Below, in pieces: positions 1-10,590 of a stretch of DNA of 64,000 nt. Below the pieces are notes generated by a model. That model was not told the DNA's origin, searched no databases, and worked only from the letters and a program-made list of their open reading frames with translations. This stretch comes from Plotosus lineatus (lineage: Eukaryota > Chordata > Actinopteri > Siluriformes > Plotosidae): contig CM045735.1 of the NCBI GenBank assembly GCA_024760905.1, forward strand, positions 31,878,249 through 31,942,248. The letters are read 5' to 3'. A program made the translations under genes and the position numbers. The stretch's first letter is position 1; each line of letters opens with the position of its first letter.

Positions 1-2380
1 CCACTGACTGGAAACCCAACTCACAAATGGGAAACATTCAGGGGTATGATACAGGAGACAGCTAAGGGTGTACTTGGCCCGAAACGCAGACATCACCAAG
101 ACTGGTTTGATCAGAACAACACTGCCATAGAGGACCTCTTGGCCAAGAAAAACAAGGCATTCATGGAGTGGCAAAACAACCAAGATTCAGTACCAAAGAG
201 AAACAGATTCAAGTCCTTGCAGGCTCAGAGGGAGATAAGGAAAATGCAGGCTAAGTGGTGGGATGAGAAAGCTGAAGAGATCCAAGGGTTTGCCAACTCA
301 AATAACTCAAAACAGTTTTTCAGTTCCATCAAGGCAGTGTTTGATCCCTCCAAATCTGGCTTCACTCCTCTGCTTTCCTCAGACGGAACAACACTGATCA
401 AGGACAAAACTGGCATCAACAACAGATGGAAAGAACATTTCAGCCAACTTCTGGATCGCCCTTCCACAGTTGACCAGTGTGCACTTGACCAGATAAAACA
501 GCAAGCAGAAAACACTGAATTGGATGAACCACCCTCTATGGATGAAATCAATAGAGCCATTAAACAGATGAGCTGTGGAAAAGCTCTTGGCAAGGATGGC
601 ATTCCTTGGGATGGCAAGGATGGCATTCCTGCGGAAGTCTACAAAGTACTAGGTGGCATAGCCCTGGAAGCCTTTTGCAGCATGTTAGTCAGCATCTGGG
701 TAGAGGAAAAACTGCCTGCAGACTCTTGCAATGCATCAATAGTTGCCCTCTTCAAGAACAAGGGATCAAGAGCAGACTGAGGAAATTACAGGTGCATATC
801 TCTCCTCTCCACAGCTGGCTAAATACTGGCCCGAGTGATACTCAACAGCCTCATCCCAACTGTGTCTGAGAGAAATCTCTCAGAATCACAGTGCGGCTTT
901 CGCTCAAATCACAGCAAGACATGGTCTTTGCCTTCAGACAGGTCCAGGAAAAGTGTATAGAACAGAACATGAACCTGTACTCTGTATTTATAGACCTCAC
1001 CAATGCATTTGACACAGTCAACAGAGAAGGTCTCTGGACTATTCTCAGAAAGCTTCACCCTCCAAATTTCACAGCGTTAGTCAAACTGTTCCATCAGGAT
1101 ATGACGGGAGAAATACTCTCAAATGGCGAACCATCAGACTGCCTCTGAATCTCCAATGGAGTAAAGCAAGGCTGTGTCCTTGCTCCTGTGCTGATTAACC
1201 TCTTTTTTACTCAAGTACTCAACCATGCTATCAGTAACCTTGACCTTGGAGTGTACATCAAATACCGGCTTGATGGGTCAGTATTCTACCTGAGGTACCT
1301 AAATACAAAAACAAAGACACTTCACAGGTTAGTATTGGAGGCCCTGTGTGCCGATGACTGTGCTCTCATGGCCTATGAAAAGATCCACCTGCAAAACATA
1401 ATTGACAAATTCTCTGAAATGACCAAGCTATTCGGACTCACAATTAGTCTTGGAAAAACTGTAGTATGTTCTCGTACAGCCAGCACAAAATACGACCATC
1501 CAGCCACCATGCATCACAATCGATGGCACACAGTTAAAAAAATGTTCAGACATTCAAGTATTTTATGCAGCACTATTTCCAGTGATGGTTCTCTTGATGG
1601 AGAAATCTCAGACAGGATCCAGAGAGCTAGTCAGGCATTAGGCAGACTTCACACCAAAGTCTTGAAGCACAGAAGCATTCATCTCACAACAAAACTCAAG
1701 GTCTACAATGCTGTGGTCATAACGTCCTTGTTGTATGGTTGCGAGACATGGACTGTGTACCGAAGACACATCAAAAATCTTGAGCAGTTTCAACAACGCT
1801 CCCTCCACTCCATCATGAAGATACGGTGGCAAGACCGTGTTACAAACCAGGAGGTATTAGACAAAGCCAACACCACCAGCATCAAAGCCAAGGTCATCAA
1901 AGCCCAACTTTGGTGGACAGAACACGTCATCAGGATGGAGAAGTCCAGAATCCCACGCCAACTCTTCTATGGAGAACTTAAAGGAAACTGCAACCAAAGT
2001 CAACCAAAGAAGAGATTCAAGGACAACCTCAAGACAAACATCAAATGGGCAGATATCAAGCCTGGCCAACTCGAGCTGACAGCTAATGACAGACAGCTCT
2101 GGCGCTCCTTGACCCAATGCACAGCCGTAGCCTTTGAGGATGACCGCTGTTTGCGCCTTGAAGCAGCCCACCAATGGAGACACCAAATGTTGTCTACCGT
2201 CATCTCTACAACAAGTGTGCCTCGCCCAACCTGCAACAGAGTGTACGCTTCGGCCTCTATACTCCGAAGTTTCCTCTTTGTGAACGATGCTCAAATCAAT
2301 TCATGTACAAGGTTATCCTCGAAGAAAACTTGGTTCCTTTTGCTCTAGCAGTCTTTCCAAACTCTAAGGATTTGGGTTTC
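1..2380 (+). mobile_element. Decayed non-LTR retrotransposon (LINE), reverse transcriptase region
   Basis: A broken LINE polyprotein runs off the left edge of the window; its reading frame is already open before the first ATG at 46. Frame 1 is open to a stop at 778-780 and encodes the linker before the reverse transcriptase, including the 'FKNKG' motif near its end. The reading then shifts to frame 3, which carries 'FIDLTNAFDTVNREGLW' (RT motif A), 'GVKQGCVLAP' (motif B) and 'CADDCALMA' (motif C, equivalent to YADD), with a stop at 1146-1148 between A and B. The C-terminal part contains 'LLYGCETWTVY', typical of LINE RT C-termini. At least one frameshift and one internal stop make it inactive. 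The clade was not assigned. It lies in unc5d intron 8, antisense to the gene. Confidence 0.9.
589..629 (+). repeat. 24-bp in-frame tandem duplication inside the LINE
   Basis: The 17-base string starting GGCAAGGATGGC occurs at 589-605 and again at 613-629, exactly 24 bp apart. It duplicates the residues GKDGIP in the reverse transcriptase without breaking the frame. Confidence 0.85.
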
Positions 2381-2500
2381 TAGCAGGACAATGCATCGGA
2401 TTTCACCAGGAACCCCATGTGAAAGAGTAATGAAACAGTACAGCATGACACATGCTAGAAAATATTTTTCTTTACGAAGCGTTGAGTATTTTAAAACTGT

Positions 2501-2848
2501 GGTGGTCTAGTGGTATAGGTGCTGGATCGCTGATCCAAAGGTTGGGGGTTCGAGTCCCACTCTCCACAAGGTTGTCACTGTCCCCCCCAAGTGCAGATTA
2601 CTGGGTTATCAAAGGCGGGCCATGTCTCTCACTGTCTATGGTGAGAGGCATGTAAAAGAACCATTGCTGACTTTTGTAAAGAGTAGGCTGCAAAGTCGTC
2701 AGCGTGTTTCTGTCCCTTGCTAAAAAGGGTTGTGACAGGAAGGGCATCCGACGTAAAAACCTCTGCCAAATCAAACATGCGAATCAGATGATTCACTGTG
2801 GCGACACCCGAGTAAAAGGGAAAAAGCCGAAAGGAAGACAGACAGACA
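2501..2848 (+). mobile_element. tRNA-headed SINE, family S1, with RTE-type tail (S1a)
   Basis: The 5' part is tRNA-like, with an A-box-like 'TGGTCTAGTGGTATAG' and a B-box-like 'GGTTCGAGTCCC'. A body unique to this family follows. From about 2720 the sequence is RTE-derived: 'GACAGGAAGGGCATCC' matches the leader of the RTE LINE at 7208 and 'GCCGAAAGGA' matches its 3' end at 10260. A perfect 17-bp target-site duplication (2484-2500 and 2849-2865) marks the exact ends, so this is a fairly recent retroposition event. Confidence 0.92.
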
Positions 2849-2952
2849 GAGTATTTTAAAACTGTATGACTTATAGCTTTATGTTGCTTGAATGTGTAGG
2901 TAGAGCGCACTCTTCACAAATAAAACATTCAATAAGAAAAGTTGTATCTCAC

Positions 2953-3159
2953 CTTGTGTGTTGCCCTTAAAACTGAAGGATTGGAATCCACCACTAAGTA
3001 CAGAAGCATCTATAGCATCGACACCGCACTCAGTGTGGCTCCGCCGGTAGAGTGTCACAATGACGATCAGCATCACCACAGCGACTGCACCTCCTCCCAG
3101 GCCTGAGTATAAAGCCACATCACTGCTAACCTCTGCCTCTGCCTCTGCCTCTGCTTCTG
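2953..3159 (-). CDS. unc5d: Netrin receptor UNC5D, exon 8: juxtamembrane and transmembrane segment
   Basis: This exon encodes the stalk, the single transmembrane helix and the first cytoplasmic residues of an UNC5 netrin receptor, which in this family mediates repulsive axon guidance and dependence-receptor signalling. The reading contains '[13 protein letters not shown]', a hydrophobic stretch '[14 protein letters not shown]', the stop-transfer 'RRS', and '[11 protein letters not shown]'. 'DVALYSGLG' and 'LYRRS' fit UNC5D better than UNC5A, B or C as I recall those paralogues. The donor is CAAG|GTGAGA and leaves phase 1. The acceptor must also be phase 1. The first AG that fits is TTAG at 3161-3160, giving 207 nt (69 codons). 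The homology-like start 'SSDVALY' lies after a second AG that is out of phase. The extra 5' part is a GCAGAG hexamer repeat coding alternating Ala-Glu, which also creates several further in-phase CAG acceptors. Confidence 0.9.
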
Positions 3160-3160
3160 C
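3131..3160 (-). repeat. Exonic hexamer repeat (GCAGAG)5, Ala-Glu repeat
   Basis: Five 6-bp units (one with AA for AG) lie at the 5' end of the transmembrane exon and code alternating Ala and Glu just outside the membrane. Each CAG in the run is a possible acceptor in the correct phase, so splicing could shift by 6 nt at a time without changing frame. Confidence 0.85.
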
Positions 3161-3162
3161 TA

Positions 3163-3163
<1 letters not shown>

Positions 3164-3225
<62 letters not shown>
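3164..3225. repeat. (TAGA)n microsatellite next to the exon 8 acceptor
   Basis: About 15 tetranucleotide units. In the sense of unc5d this is (TATC)n, which occupies the position of the polypyrimidine tract directly before the exon 8 acceptor. Confidence 0.95.
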
Positions 3226-3465
3226 CAAACATGCTGAATAATCATTTTGAGAAATGTTTCATCATTTTGCACTATGGACGGCACGTGTTTCATTAGTACA
3301 GGTGACATTGGTAGGGTTGTGGCAGAGGTATTGTGTAATACTTGGTTGGATTTGACAGGACATTTACACACATTGTGCATCAGCTCAAATATAAACCAAT
3401 ATGATGAGACTTTATGACATATGTCTGACAATGCTTAGATAAACAATAGTTTGCCAGAAACTAAT

Positions 3466-3468
<3 letters not shown>

Positions 3469-3559
<91 letters not shown>

Positions 3560-3578
3560 AGAGAGAGAGCGATTGCCT
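3469..3578. repeat. (GA)n microsatellite
   Basis: About 100 bp of GA repeat, ending with two GCGA interruptions. It is intronic. Confidence 0.95.
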
Positions 3579-3616
3579 AATTATTGTGTAAGTTCCCCTT
3601 AAAATAATCTGGTTAG

Positions 3617-3920
3617 ACCGCATGGTGTCGCAATGGTAAGCATGTTCACATCACTGAAAGCAGGCTTGGGTTCAATTCCCTGCATGTTCTCCCTGTGCCT
3701 GCGTGGGGTGTCCTCTGGAAACTATGGTTTCCTTCTACATTCCAAATCATGCAGAGTATGCTCATTGACTTTTCTTAAATCAACCCTAGGTATGTAAGTT
3801 GCCCTGTGATGACTGGGTGTTGAGGTGTACCCTGCCTTTGCCTGGCATTGGCTGAGATGGGTACCAGCCTTCTTGCGATCCTAATTAAAATAAAGTGTTT
3901 TAGAAAATGAATGAATGATC
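3617..3920 (+). mobile_element. SINE family S2 (tRNA-like head, L2-like tail)
   Basis: A degenerate tRNA-like head ('TGGTAAGCATG', 'GGTTCAATTCCC') is followed by the family body ('TTCTCCCTGTGCCTGCGTGGG') and the tail 'GGCTGAGATGGGTACCAGCC' ending in AGAAAATGAATGAATG. The same body and tail recur more than 20 times in the window on both strands. Confidence 0.85.
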
Positions 3921-4606
3921 TGTTTACAATGTTTGCAGTAATAGTTTCAATTTAGAAGCGGTTTCCATGTTGGTACTGAGCTGTGGTTTGGACAGCTGCT
4001 CCAACCAAACTGGATGTCTATGGCAAGGTAGGCAACAAAGCAAATAGAGGTGAGAGTTTAAAACACTGCATAGCTAAATTGCATGCTGAGGCTTTCCGCA
4101 GTGATGTCATTATTCTTTTCATGCTAAACAGGTAAGGGAGCCTTTTGTTCCCTCTTTTTTGATGAGAAGCTAGGGAATTGAAAAAAGATAGTCATCCAAT
4201 TTTCCTTGCTGTGGATAATGAGGCTGAGCTAGAGGAACTCCCGGTTGCCCAGGGTGACCAACCAGAGACAAGAGAGAGTGAATAAAGCCCTCTTTTCCCC
4301 TGATCTGTTGCCATGTCTCAAATCAAGCTCTTTTCTCTAATTCTAGTCTTGCGTACATGTGAAATGTCATCAATCACATCCCAAGTACTTTTTACAATTC
4401 AAAGTTCGCATCTAAGTCAATTACGATCCAAACACTTGTGCATTCCTATTTTACAGAGAATGTATCAGGTGACTTCTGTGGATTTAGAACCACCTGTTTT
4501 CCCAAAATGCATTTCAACCCAACCAGCGGCCAATACTTATAGTGTAATTTCTGTCCAATTTTCTATTTTTATATTTTTATTGCATTAATTTTTAGTTTGT
4601 TTCATG
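3921..4606. other. Intronic sequence, nothing recognised
   Basis: No gene or clear repeat is visible in this part of intron 7. An open frame at 4313-4588 has no recognisable protein features. Confidence 0.5.
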
Positions 4607-4620
4607 CCTCCTGTCAAACA

Positions 4621-4914
4621 GTTTGGGGGCTTTTTACACCCGAGCCCTAGCGGCTCATCAGGCCGGTGCTTAGCCCTGGTTTCCATAGCGTGAAGCGACA
4701 AGGAGTACAACGCCTCTTGGATGCGACGCTAATCCATCGCAGGTTGCCTTCCCAGTATATTTTTACTGGTACCCATTTCTACTGCTGGGTGAACAGAGGC
4801 ACACTTGTGGTTGAGACCTTGCCCAGGGGTCTTAGCACAGTAGTGGTCTAACTGGGATTTGAACTCACAACCTCCTGATCATGAGCGCAGCACCTTAACC
4901 ACTACCAGAACGCC
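4621..4914 (-). mobile_element. SINE family S3, tRNA-headed
   Basis: On the minus strand a tRNA-like head lies near 4850-4910 ('GAGTTCAAATCCCAGTT', B-box-like). The body includes 'CTGGGAAGGCAACCTGCGATGG' in part and ends with 'CTCGGGTGTAAAAAGCC'. A perfect 14-bp target duplication (4607-4620 and 4915-4928) defines the ends. A second copy lies at 29556-29867. Confidence 0.9.
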
Positions 4915-4982
4915 CCTCCTGTCAAACATAAGTGCTGTTAATTAGAACACACATGTATACACACACACACACACAGGGAGAG

Positions 4983-5033
4983 CCCTACATAAATATTGGC
5001 ACCCCTGGTTAAGATATATTCTTTAACATCGTA

Positions 5034-5064
<31 letters not shown>

Positions 5065-5640
5065 TCTGAACAACATCAGACCAGAATGAAAAAGGGAGGA
5101 ATATCAAACCTTTTTTTTCCAAGTGCATTTATTCAGTTCAAAATCCCACCCACATTAAGAAATGCAGACGTTATACAACCCACTTTTGTCACCAAAACAG
5201 TATCTAATCTTCTCCTGTAATGTTTCACAATAAGGGAGACGACAGAAAGGGAATCTTGGACCATTTCCCTCTGCACAATCTCTCTAAAGCATCCGGTGAC
5301 CTGGATCCTCTCTTCTGCACTCTCCTCTTCAGCTCACTCCACAGGGTCTCAATAGGGTTGAGGTCTGGGGACTGAGAAACTCATGAAAGGAATTTGATTC
5401 TGTGTCTGCTGAACATTTCTGTGTAGATTTCACTACATGTTTAGGGTCATTATCTTGCTGAAGGACCCAGTGGTGGCCTAGGTCCCAGCTTTCGGGCAGA
5501 GGCCACCAGATTTTGATTTTAAATGTCCTGTTAATTTGAAGCATTAATGATGTCATGAACCCTAAAAAGGTTCCCAGGACCTCTGGCAGAGAAACAGGCC
5601 CACAGCATCACCGATCATCCCCATACTTTCGAAATGGTCA
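4983..5640 (-). mobile_element. Tc1-like DNA transposon relic
   Basis: The terminus contains 'AAATATTGGCACCCCTGG', typical of fish Tc1-like elements. The minus strand at 5329-5556 encodes 'WVLQQDNDPKH', the conserved D-containing motif of Tc1 transposases, but the frame then drifts away from the family. The far end is lost at a (GT)n tract, and a Rex3-like tail follows. It is inactive. Confidence 0.8.
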
Positions 5641-5649
5641 TGGGGCGCT

Positions 5650-5653
<4 letters not shown>

Positions 5654-5733
<80 letters not shown>
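5654..5733. repeat. (GT)n microsatellite
   Basis: About 40 GT units at the junction between the Tc1-like relic and the Rex3-like fragment. Confidence 0.97.
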
Positions 5734-5734
<1 letters not shown>

Positions 5735-5735
5735 T

Positions 5736-5985
5736 AGCTGGTTGGAATGCCTCCCAGACGCCTCCCTGGTGTGGTGTTTCAGGCCTCTCCAACCAGGAAG
5801 AGACCCCGGGGTCGACCTAGAACACGATGGAGGGACTACTGTATGTCTCTCGGCTTGTCTGGGACCGCCTCAGTGTCCCCCGGATGAGTTGGAGGAAGTG
5901 GCTGGGGAGAGGGATGTCTGGAAATCTTTACTTAGGTTGCTGCTCCCGCGACCTGACCCTGGACTTAGCGGAAGATGATGATGAT
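5736..5985 (+). mobile_element. 3' end of a Rex3-like LINE
   Basis: The coding remnant contains 'LEEVAGERDVWKSLLRLLLP' in one frame, with the typical '...RPDPGL' C-terminus just before a GAT-rich tail. Rex3-like elements of fish end in GATG-type repeats, which fits the (GAT)n run at 5971-6008. Only the last roughly 250 bp are present, as expected for a 5'-truncated insertion. Confidence 0.8.
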
Positions 5986-6007
5986 GATGTTGATGATGAT
6001 ATTGATG

Positions 6008-6047
<40 letters not shown>

Positions 6048-6063
6048 GTGTGTGTGTGTGTGA
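5971..6063. repeat. Compound (GAT)n(GT)n microsatellite
   Basis: The GAT-rich tail of the Rex3-like fragment passes directly into about 25 GT units. Confidence 0.93.
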
Positions 6064-6389
6064 GTGTGAATACGTATAGGTGAATATATATTCAATAACC
6101 ACACATTTCAAAATGTAGTCTTACCTTGGGGAACCTTCAAATCATGCAGTAGCTTTATATCTGCAAAAAAGCAAACATACACACCAACACACATGTACAC
6201 ACAACACATTGATTAGAGGATGCAGTGAATTCAGAAATAACATACAGTGTTTATCAGTCTCTTAGATCACCTATAATAAATGAAAAATCCCACTATAAAT
6301 AATATAAAAAATTACTATACCTGATAACACTCCAATATTTTGTCTAAACAGCATGGTAGGGGTACTTCATTTGGTCATAATGGCTTTCA

Positions 6390-6602
6390 TTCATTCATCA
6401 CCGGGAGGCTGGCGCCCGGCTCAGCCATTTCTGGGCGATGGCAGAATACATCTTAGACAGCTCGCCAGACCATCACAGGCCAGAAACACGCTGACGGCTA
6501 TGGAGCTACTCTTGAGAAAAGCAAAGGTTCTTTTACAGCGTCTCACGATAGACAGTGAGAGACATGGCCGGTCTTTGATACCCAGTTAGCTGCACTGGGG
6601 GA
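6390..6602 (-). mobile_element. SINE family S1, L2-like-tail version, head truncated
   Basis: The minus strand carries the S1 body ('GTTAGCTGCACTGGG' complement region, 'AAAGAACC...GCT') and then the L2-like tail. The tRNA-like head is missing. Confidence 0.75.
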
Positions 6603-6794
6603 TCTCTGATGGCATGGATATAAAATTTTGGCTCATAAAGTGAAAAATATTTCAATCTGTGTATTTTCTTTGATAAGGTAGTGTACACATTTGGCTCTAG
6701 TTGTGGATTGATTGATCAGGAAAGGAAGGCAACAATCCCAAAGATTAATCTTATCTGTATAGAGACGATGTTATCTGAGCAAGAAAAAGCAATT

Positions 6795-7060
6795 TTGGGT
6801 GGCACACTGGCACAGAACGAAGGCCCTAGGTTTGAATTCCAGGACTTCCGAGGAAGAGTGTTCCTGTGTGGAGTCTCCATGTTCTTCCCTTGCATACACT
6901 GGTTTCATTTGGATACTCTGGTTTGCTCCTATAGGCTAAACACTAAGGTAACCGACTGTTCCAAATCAGCCCCAGGCGTGAGTGTTTGCCCAGTGTTACC
7001 TGACCATGACTCAAGTAAGATTAATTGGTTCGTCCAGTGAATGGATGATGAGAGAAAGAG
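6795..7060 (+). mobile_element. SINE family S2, diverged
   Basis: The head is 'GGGTGGCACACTGGCACAG', the B-box-like part is 'GGTTTGAATTCC', and the body has 'TGTTCTTCCCTTGCATACAC'. The tail is degraded and ends near the poly-G run that precedes the RTE copy. Confidence 0.7.
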
Positions 7061-7202
7061 CAAAAGTTTGGAAATGACTAACTGGACAAATCAGAGTGTA
7101 GTTTTGAATTCACTTGAAAAAAATAGATTTAATGAGGCGGGGGGGGGGGGGGGGGCACTAACCAGTGTCTCTCCCCCTTATGCCGGTCCCAAGCCCGGAT
7201 AA

Positions 7203-8203
7203 ATGCAGAGGGTTGCGACAGGAAGGGCATCCAGCGTAAAACTTCTGCCACATTTAAAAATGCAAATGATCAAAACAAAATTCATACCGGATCGGTCGAG
7301 GCCCGGGTTAACAACGACCGCCATCAGTGCTGTCAACCAACAGGGTGCTGATGGAAATTGGACTACTGTTGGTCGAAGACGTCGAAGAAGGAGAGGCGGG
7401 AGGCGTGTCCGTAGGCAGAGAGAGAAGAGGAAATGCGTGAGCCTCGGACTGAGAGTAGGGACTTTGAATGTTGGAACTATGCAAGGAAAAGATAGGGAGC
7501 TGGCTGACATGATGCAGAGGAGGAAGGTGGACATACTGTGTGTTCAGGAGACAAGGTGGAAAGGTAGAAAGGCTAAAAGCTTAGGAGCAGGGTTTAAACT
7601 GTTTTATAATGGTGTGGATGGGAAGAGAAATGGAGTAGGAGTCATCTTGAAGGAGGGGTTTGTCAGGAATGTTCTAGAAGTGAAAAGAGTGTCAGACAGA
7701 GTGATGAGTCTCAAGTTAGAAATTGAAGGCGTGATAGTCAATGTTGTTAGTGCTTATGCCCCACAGGCAGGATGTAAGCTAGAAGAGAAGGAGAGATTCT
7801 GGAGTGAGTTAGATGAAGTGATGCAGAGTACCCTAGAGGTGAAAGAGTGGTCATTGGAGCAGACTTCAATGGACATGTTGGTGCAGGCAACAGAGGGGAC
7901 GAGGAAGTGATGGGCAGGTTTGGTATCCAGGACAGGAACACAGAAGGACAGATGTTGATCGATTTTGCAAAAAGGATGGAAATGGCTGTGGTGAATACTT
8001 TCTTCCAGAAGAAACAGAAGCATAGGGTGACTTATGAAAGCGGAGGTAAGAGCACACAGGTAGACTACATCTTGTGTAGGCGATGTAATTTGAAGGAAGT
8101 CAGTGACTGCAAAGTAGTAGTGGGTGAGAGTGTTGCCAAACAGCATAGGATGGTGGTGTGCAGGATGACACTGATGGTGAGAAAGGTGAAAAGGCAAAGG
8201 TAG
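7203..8203 (+). pseudogene. RTE-A endonuclease (APE-type) domain, frameshifted
   Basis: An apurinic-type endonuclease nicks target DNA for target-primed reverse transcription. The first frame (from 7203) shows 'LRVGTLNVGT' and 'CVQETRWKG' (metal-binding Asn and Glu) and 'SAYAPQ'. Near 7840 a one-base loss relative to copy RTE-B moves the reading to another frame (7847-8203) with 'GADFNGHVG', 'VDYILCRR' and 'KQHRMVV', which carry the catalytic Asp, Asn and His. A second one-base loss in an A-run near 8185 leads into the RT part. The Arg-rich run at 7371-7430 before the domain is shared with RTE-B. Confidence 0.9.
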
Positions 8204-10251
8204 AGCAGAAGACAAAGTGGTGGAAGCTGAAAAAGGAAGAGTGTCGTGTTGTCTTCAAGGAGGAGTTGAAACAGGCTTTGGGTAGTCAGGAAGTGCTTCC
8301 AGAGGACTGGACAACCACAGCCAATGTGATCAGGGAGACCGGTAGGAGAGTATTTGGTGTGTCCTCTGGAAGGAAAGTAGATAAGGAAACTTGGTGGTGG
8401 AATGAGGAAGTGCAGGAGTGTGTACAAAAGAAGAGGTTAGCCAAGAAGAAGTGGGACATTGAGAGGACCGAAGAGAGTAAACAGGAGTACAGGGAGACAC
8501 AGCGTAAGGCGAAGGTAGCAGTGTCAAAGGCCAAACAGAGGGCGTATGATGACTTGTATGATAGGTTGAACAGTAAGGAGGGAGAAAATGATCTATACAG
8601 GTTAGCACAGCAGAGAAATAGAGATGGGAAAGACGTGCAGCAAGTTAGAGTGATAAAGGACAGAGAGGGAAATGTATTGACTGATGACAGAAGTGTGCTG
8701 GGAAGATGGAAAGAGTACTTTGAAGAGCTGATGAATGAGGAAAATGAGAGAGAAAAAGAGTAGAAGGGGTGACCGTTGAGGAGCAGGAAGTAGCAAAGAT
8801 TAGTAAGGGAGAAGTGAGGAGGGCATTGAAGAGCATGAAGAGAGGAAAGGCAGTTGGCCCTGATGACATACCAGATGAGGTATGGAAGTGTCTAGGCGAG
8901 GTAGCAGAAGATTTTCTGACAAGAATATTCAACAAGGTCTTAGAAAGTGAGCAGATGCCAGAGGAATGGAGGAGAAGTGTGCTTGTGCCCATTTTTAAGA
9001 ACAAGGGCGATGTACAGAGTTGTGGCAACTACAGAGGGATAAAGTTGATGAGCCATACAATGAAGCTATGGGAAAGAATAGTGGAAGCAAGACTAAGGGC
9101 AGAGGTCAGCATTTGTGAACAACAGTTTGGTTTCATGCCAAGAAAGAGCACCACAGATGCAGTGTTTGCTTTGAGGATGTTAATAGAGAAGTACAGAGAA
9201 GGTCAGAAGGAGCTGCATTGTGCCTTTGTGGATCTGGAGAAAGCATATGACAGGGTGCCGAGAGAAGAACTGTGGTATTGTATGAGGAAGTCTGGAGTGA
9301 CAGAGAAGTATGTTAGAGTGGTGCAGGACATGTATGATAGATGTAAGACAGTGGTGAGGTGTGCTGTCGGTGTGACAGAAGAGTTCAAGGTGGAGGTGGG
9401 ACTACATCAAGGGTCAGCTCTCAGCCCCTTCTTGTTTGCTATGGTGATGGACAGGCTAACAGATGAGGTTAGACAAGAATCTCCATGGACTATGATATTT
9501 GCAGATGACATTGTGATCTGTAGTGAGAGCAGAGACCAAGTGGAGGAAAATCTAGAGAGGTGGAGGTATGCCCTGGAAAGGAGGGGATTGAAGGTTAGTC
9601 TTAGTAAGACAGAATACATGTGTGTGAACGACAAGGACCCAAGAGGAACTTTGAGGTTACAGGGGGCAGAGATAAAGAAGGTGGAGGATTTTAAGTACTT
9701 AGGCTCAACAATCCAGAGCAATGGAGAGTGTGGAAAAGAGGTGAAGAAGCGTGCAGGCAGGTTGGAATGGATGGAGAAAAGTGTCCGGTGTGATGTGTGA
9801 TAGGAGAGTATCGGCAAGAATGAAGGGAAAAGTGTACAAGACGGTGATGAGGCCAGCAATGTTGTATGGTTTAGAGACAGTGGCCCTGGGGAAAAGACAG
9901 GAGTCAGAGTTGGAGGTAGCAGAGATGAAAATGTTGAGGTTCTCTTTGGGAGTAACGAGGATGGATAGGATCAGAAATGAGTACATCAGAGGGACAGCAC
10001 ATGTTAGATGTTTTGGAGACAAAGTCAGAGAGGCTAGATTGAGATGGTTTGGACATGTACAGAGGAGGGATAGTGAGTATATTGGTCGTAGGATGCTGAG
10101 GTTGGAACTACCAGGCAAAAGGCCCAGAGGAAGACCAAAGAGAAGATTTATGGATGCAGTGAAGGCGGACATGAAAGTCGTTGGAGTAAGAGTAGAAGAT
10201 GCAGAGGATAGGGAGAGATGGAGGCAGATCATTTGCTGTGGCGACCCCTGA
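8158..10251 (+). pseudogene. RTE-A reverse transcriptase, interrupted
   Basis: The reverse transcriptase copies the element's RNA at the nicked target. A linker with Lys- and Glu-rich helices (8158-8763) ends at a stop at 8761. The frame from 8769 carries 'VPIFKNKGD', 'NYRGIKLMS', 'FVDLEKAYDRVPR' (motif A), 'HQGSALSPFLFA' (motif B) and 'FADDIVICS' (motif C, FADD). A frameshift near 9770 moves the last part, with 'LYGLETVAL' and 'RWFGHVQRRD', to another frame that ends at 10251. Several breaks mean this copy is not active by itself. Confidence 0.93.
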
Positions 10252-10299
10252 AGGGAACAGCCGAAAGGAAAAGAAGAAGAAGATTTAAGAAATGAAGCA

Positions 10300-10590
10300 C
10301 ATCTGCCTCACAGCAATAACGTCCCAGGTTTGTTATTATGCATGTTTATGAACTGTGTGGGTTCCCTCCGGGTGCTCCGGTTTCCTCCAACAGTCCAAAA
10401 ACATGTAGTAGAGTAATTGGCTGTTCCAAATTGCCCCTAGATGTGAATGTGAATGTGAACAGTTGTACGTATTTTGGCACTGCAATGGTCACTCCTTTGC
10501 ACAGAGCCGGCTGAGATGGGCCCTAGCCTTCCTGTGACCCTAATTAGGATTAGGTGTCTTAGAAAATGAATAAATGAATGAAAAAAAATA
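10300..10590 (+). mobile_element. SINE family S2
   Basis: It contains 'GGGTTCCCTCCGGGTGCTCC', 'GGCTGTTCCAAATTGCCC' and the tail 'CCCTAATTAGGATTAGGTG' ending AGAAAATGAATAAATG. The tRNA-like head is mostly lost where it meets the RTE-A 3' end. Confidence 0.85.

Larger units (their letters stand above)
7139..10290 (+). mobile_element. RTE-clade LINE, near full-length copy (RTE-A)
   Basis: A roughly 3.15-kb element runs from a poly-G run and the leader 'GCCGGTCCCAAGCCCGGAT' to the 3' end 'GAACAGCCGAAAGGAAAAG' followed by AAGAAG. It encodes an endonuclease followed by a reverse transcriptase, the order seen in the RTE/BovB group. It lies in unc5d intron 7, antisense to the gene. It is the longest of five RTE copies or fragments in the window and serves as reference for the others. 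Confidence 0.93.

Noticed and set aside
1857..2294. Minus-strand frame of 145 codons opposite the LINE
   Set aside because: Shadow of the LINE RT reading on the plus strand; no independent features.
2495..2580. tRNA genes (tRNA-like A and B boxes at many places)
   Set aside because: All are heads of SINE copies followed by SINE bodies; the cloverleaf is degraded and no anticodon stem is convincing.
3121..3127. Acceptor AG at 3127-3126 directly before the conserved 'SSDVALY' of exon 8
   Set aside because: It would start the exon in phase 2, while exon 7 ends in phase 1. An upstream AG restores phase.
5555..5792. Open frames of repeated Cys-Val or Thr-His on both strands, also at 10842-11165, 33488-33959, 50623-51025 and 61635-61998
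   Set aside because: They are (GT)n/(CA)n microsatellites read in frame. Only the exon parts at 10913-11077 and 61776-61976 next to two of them are coding.
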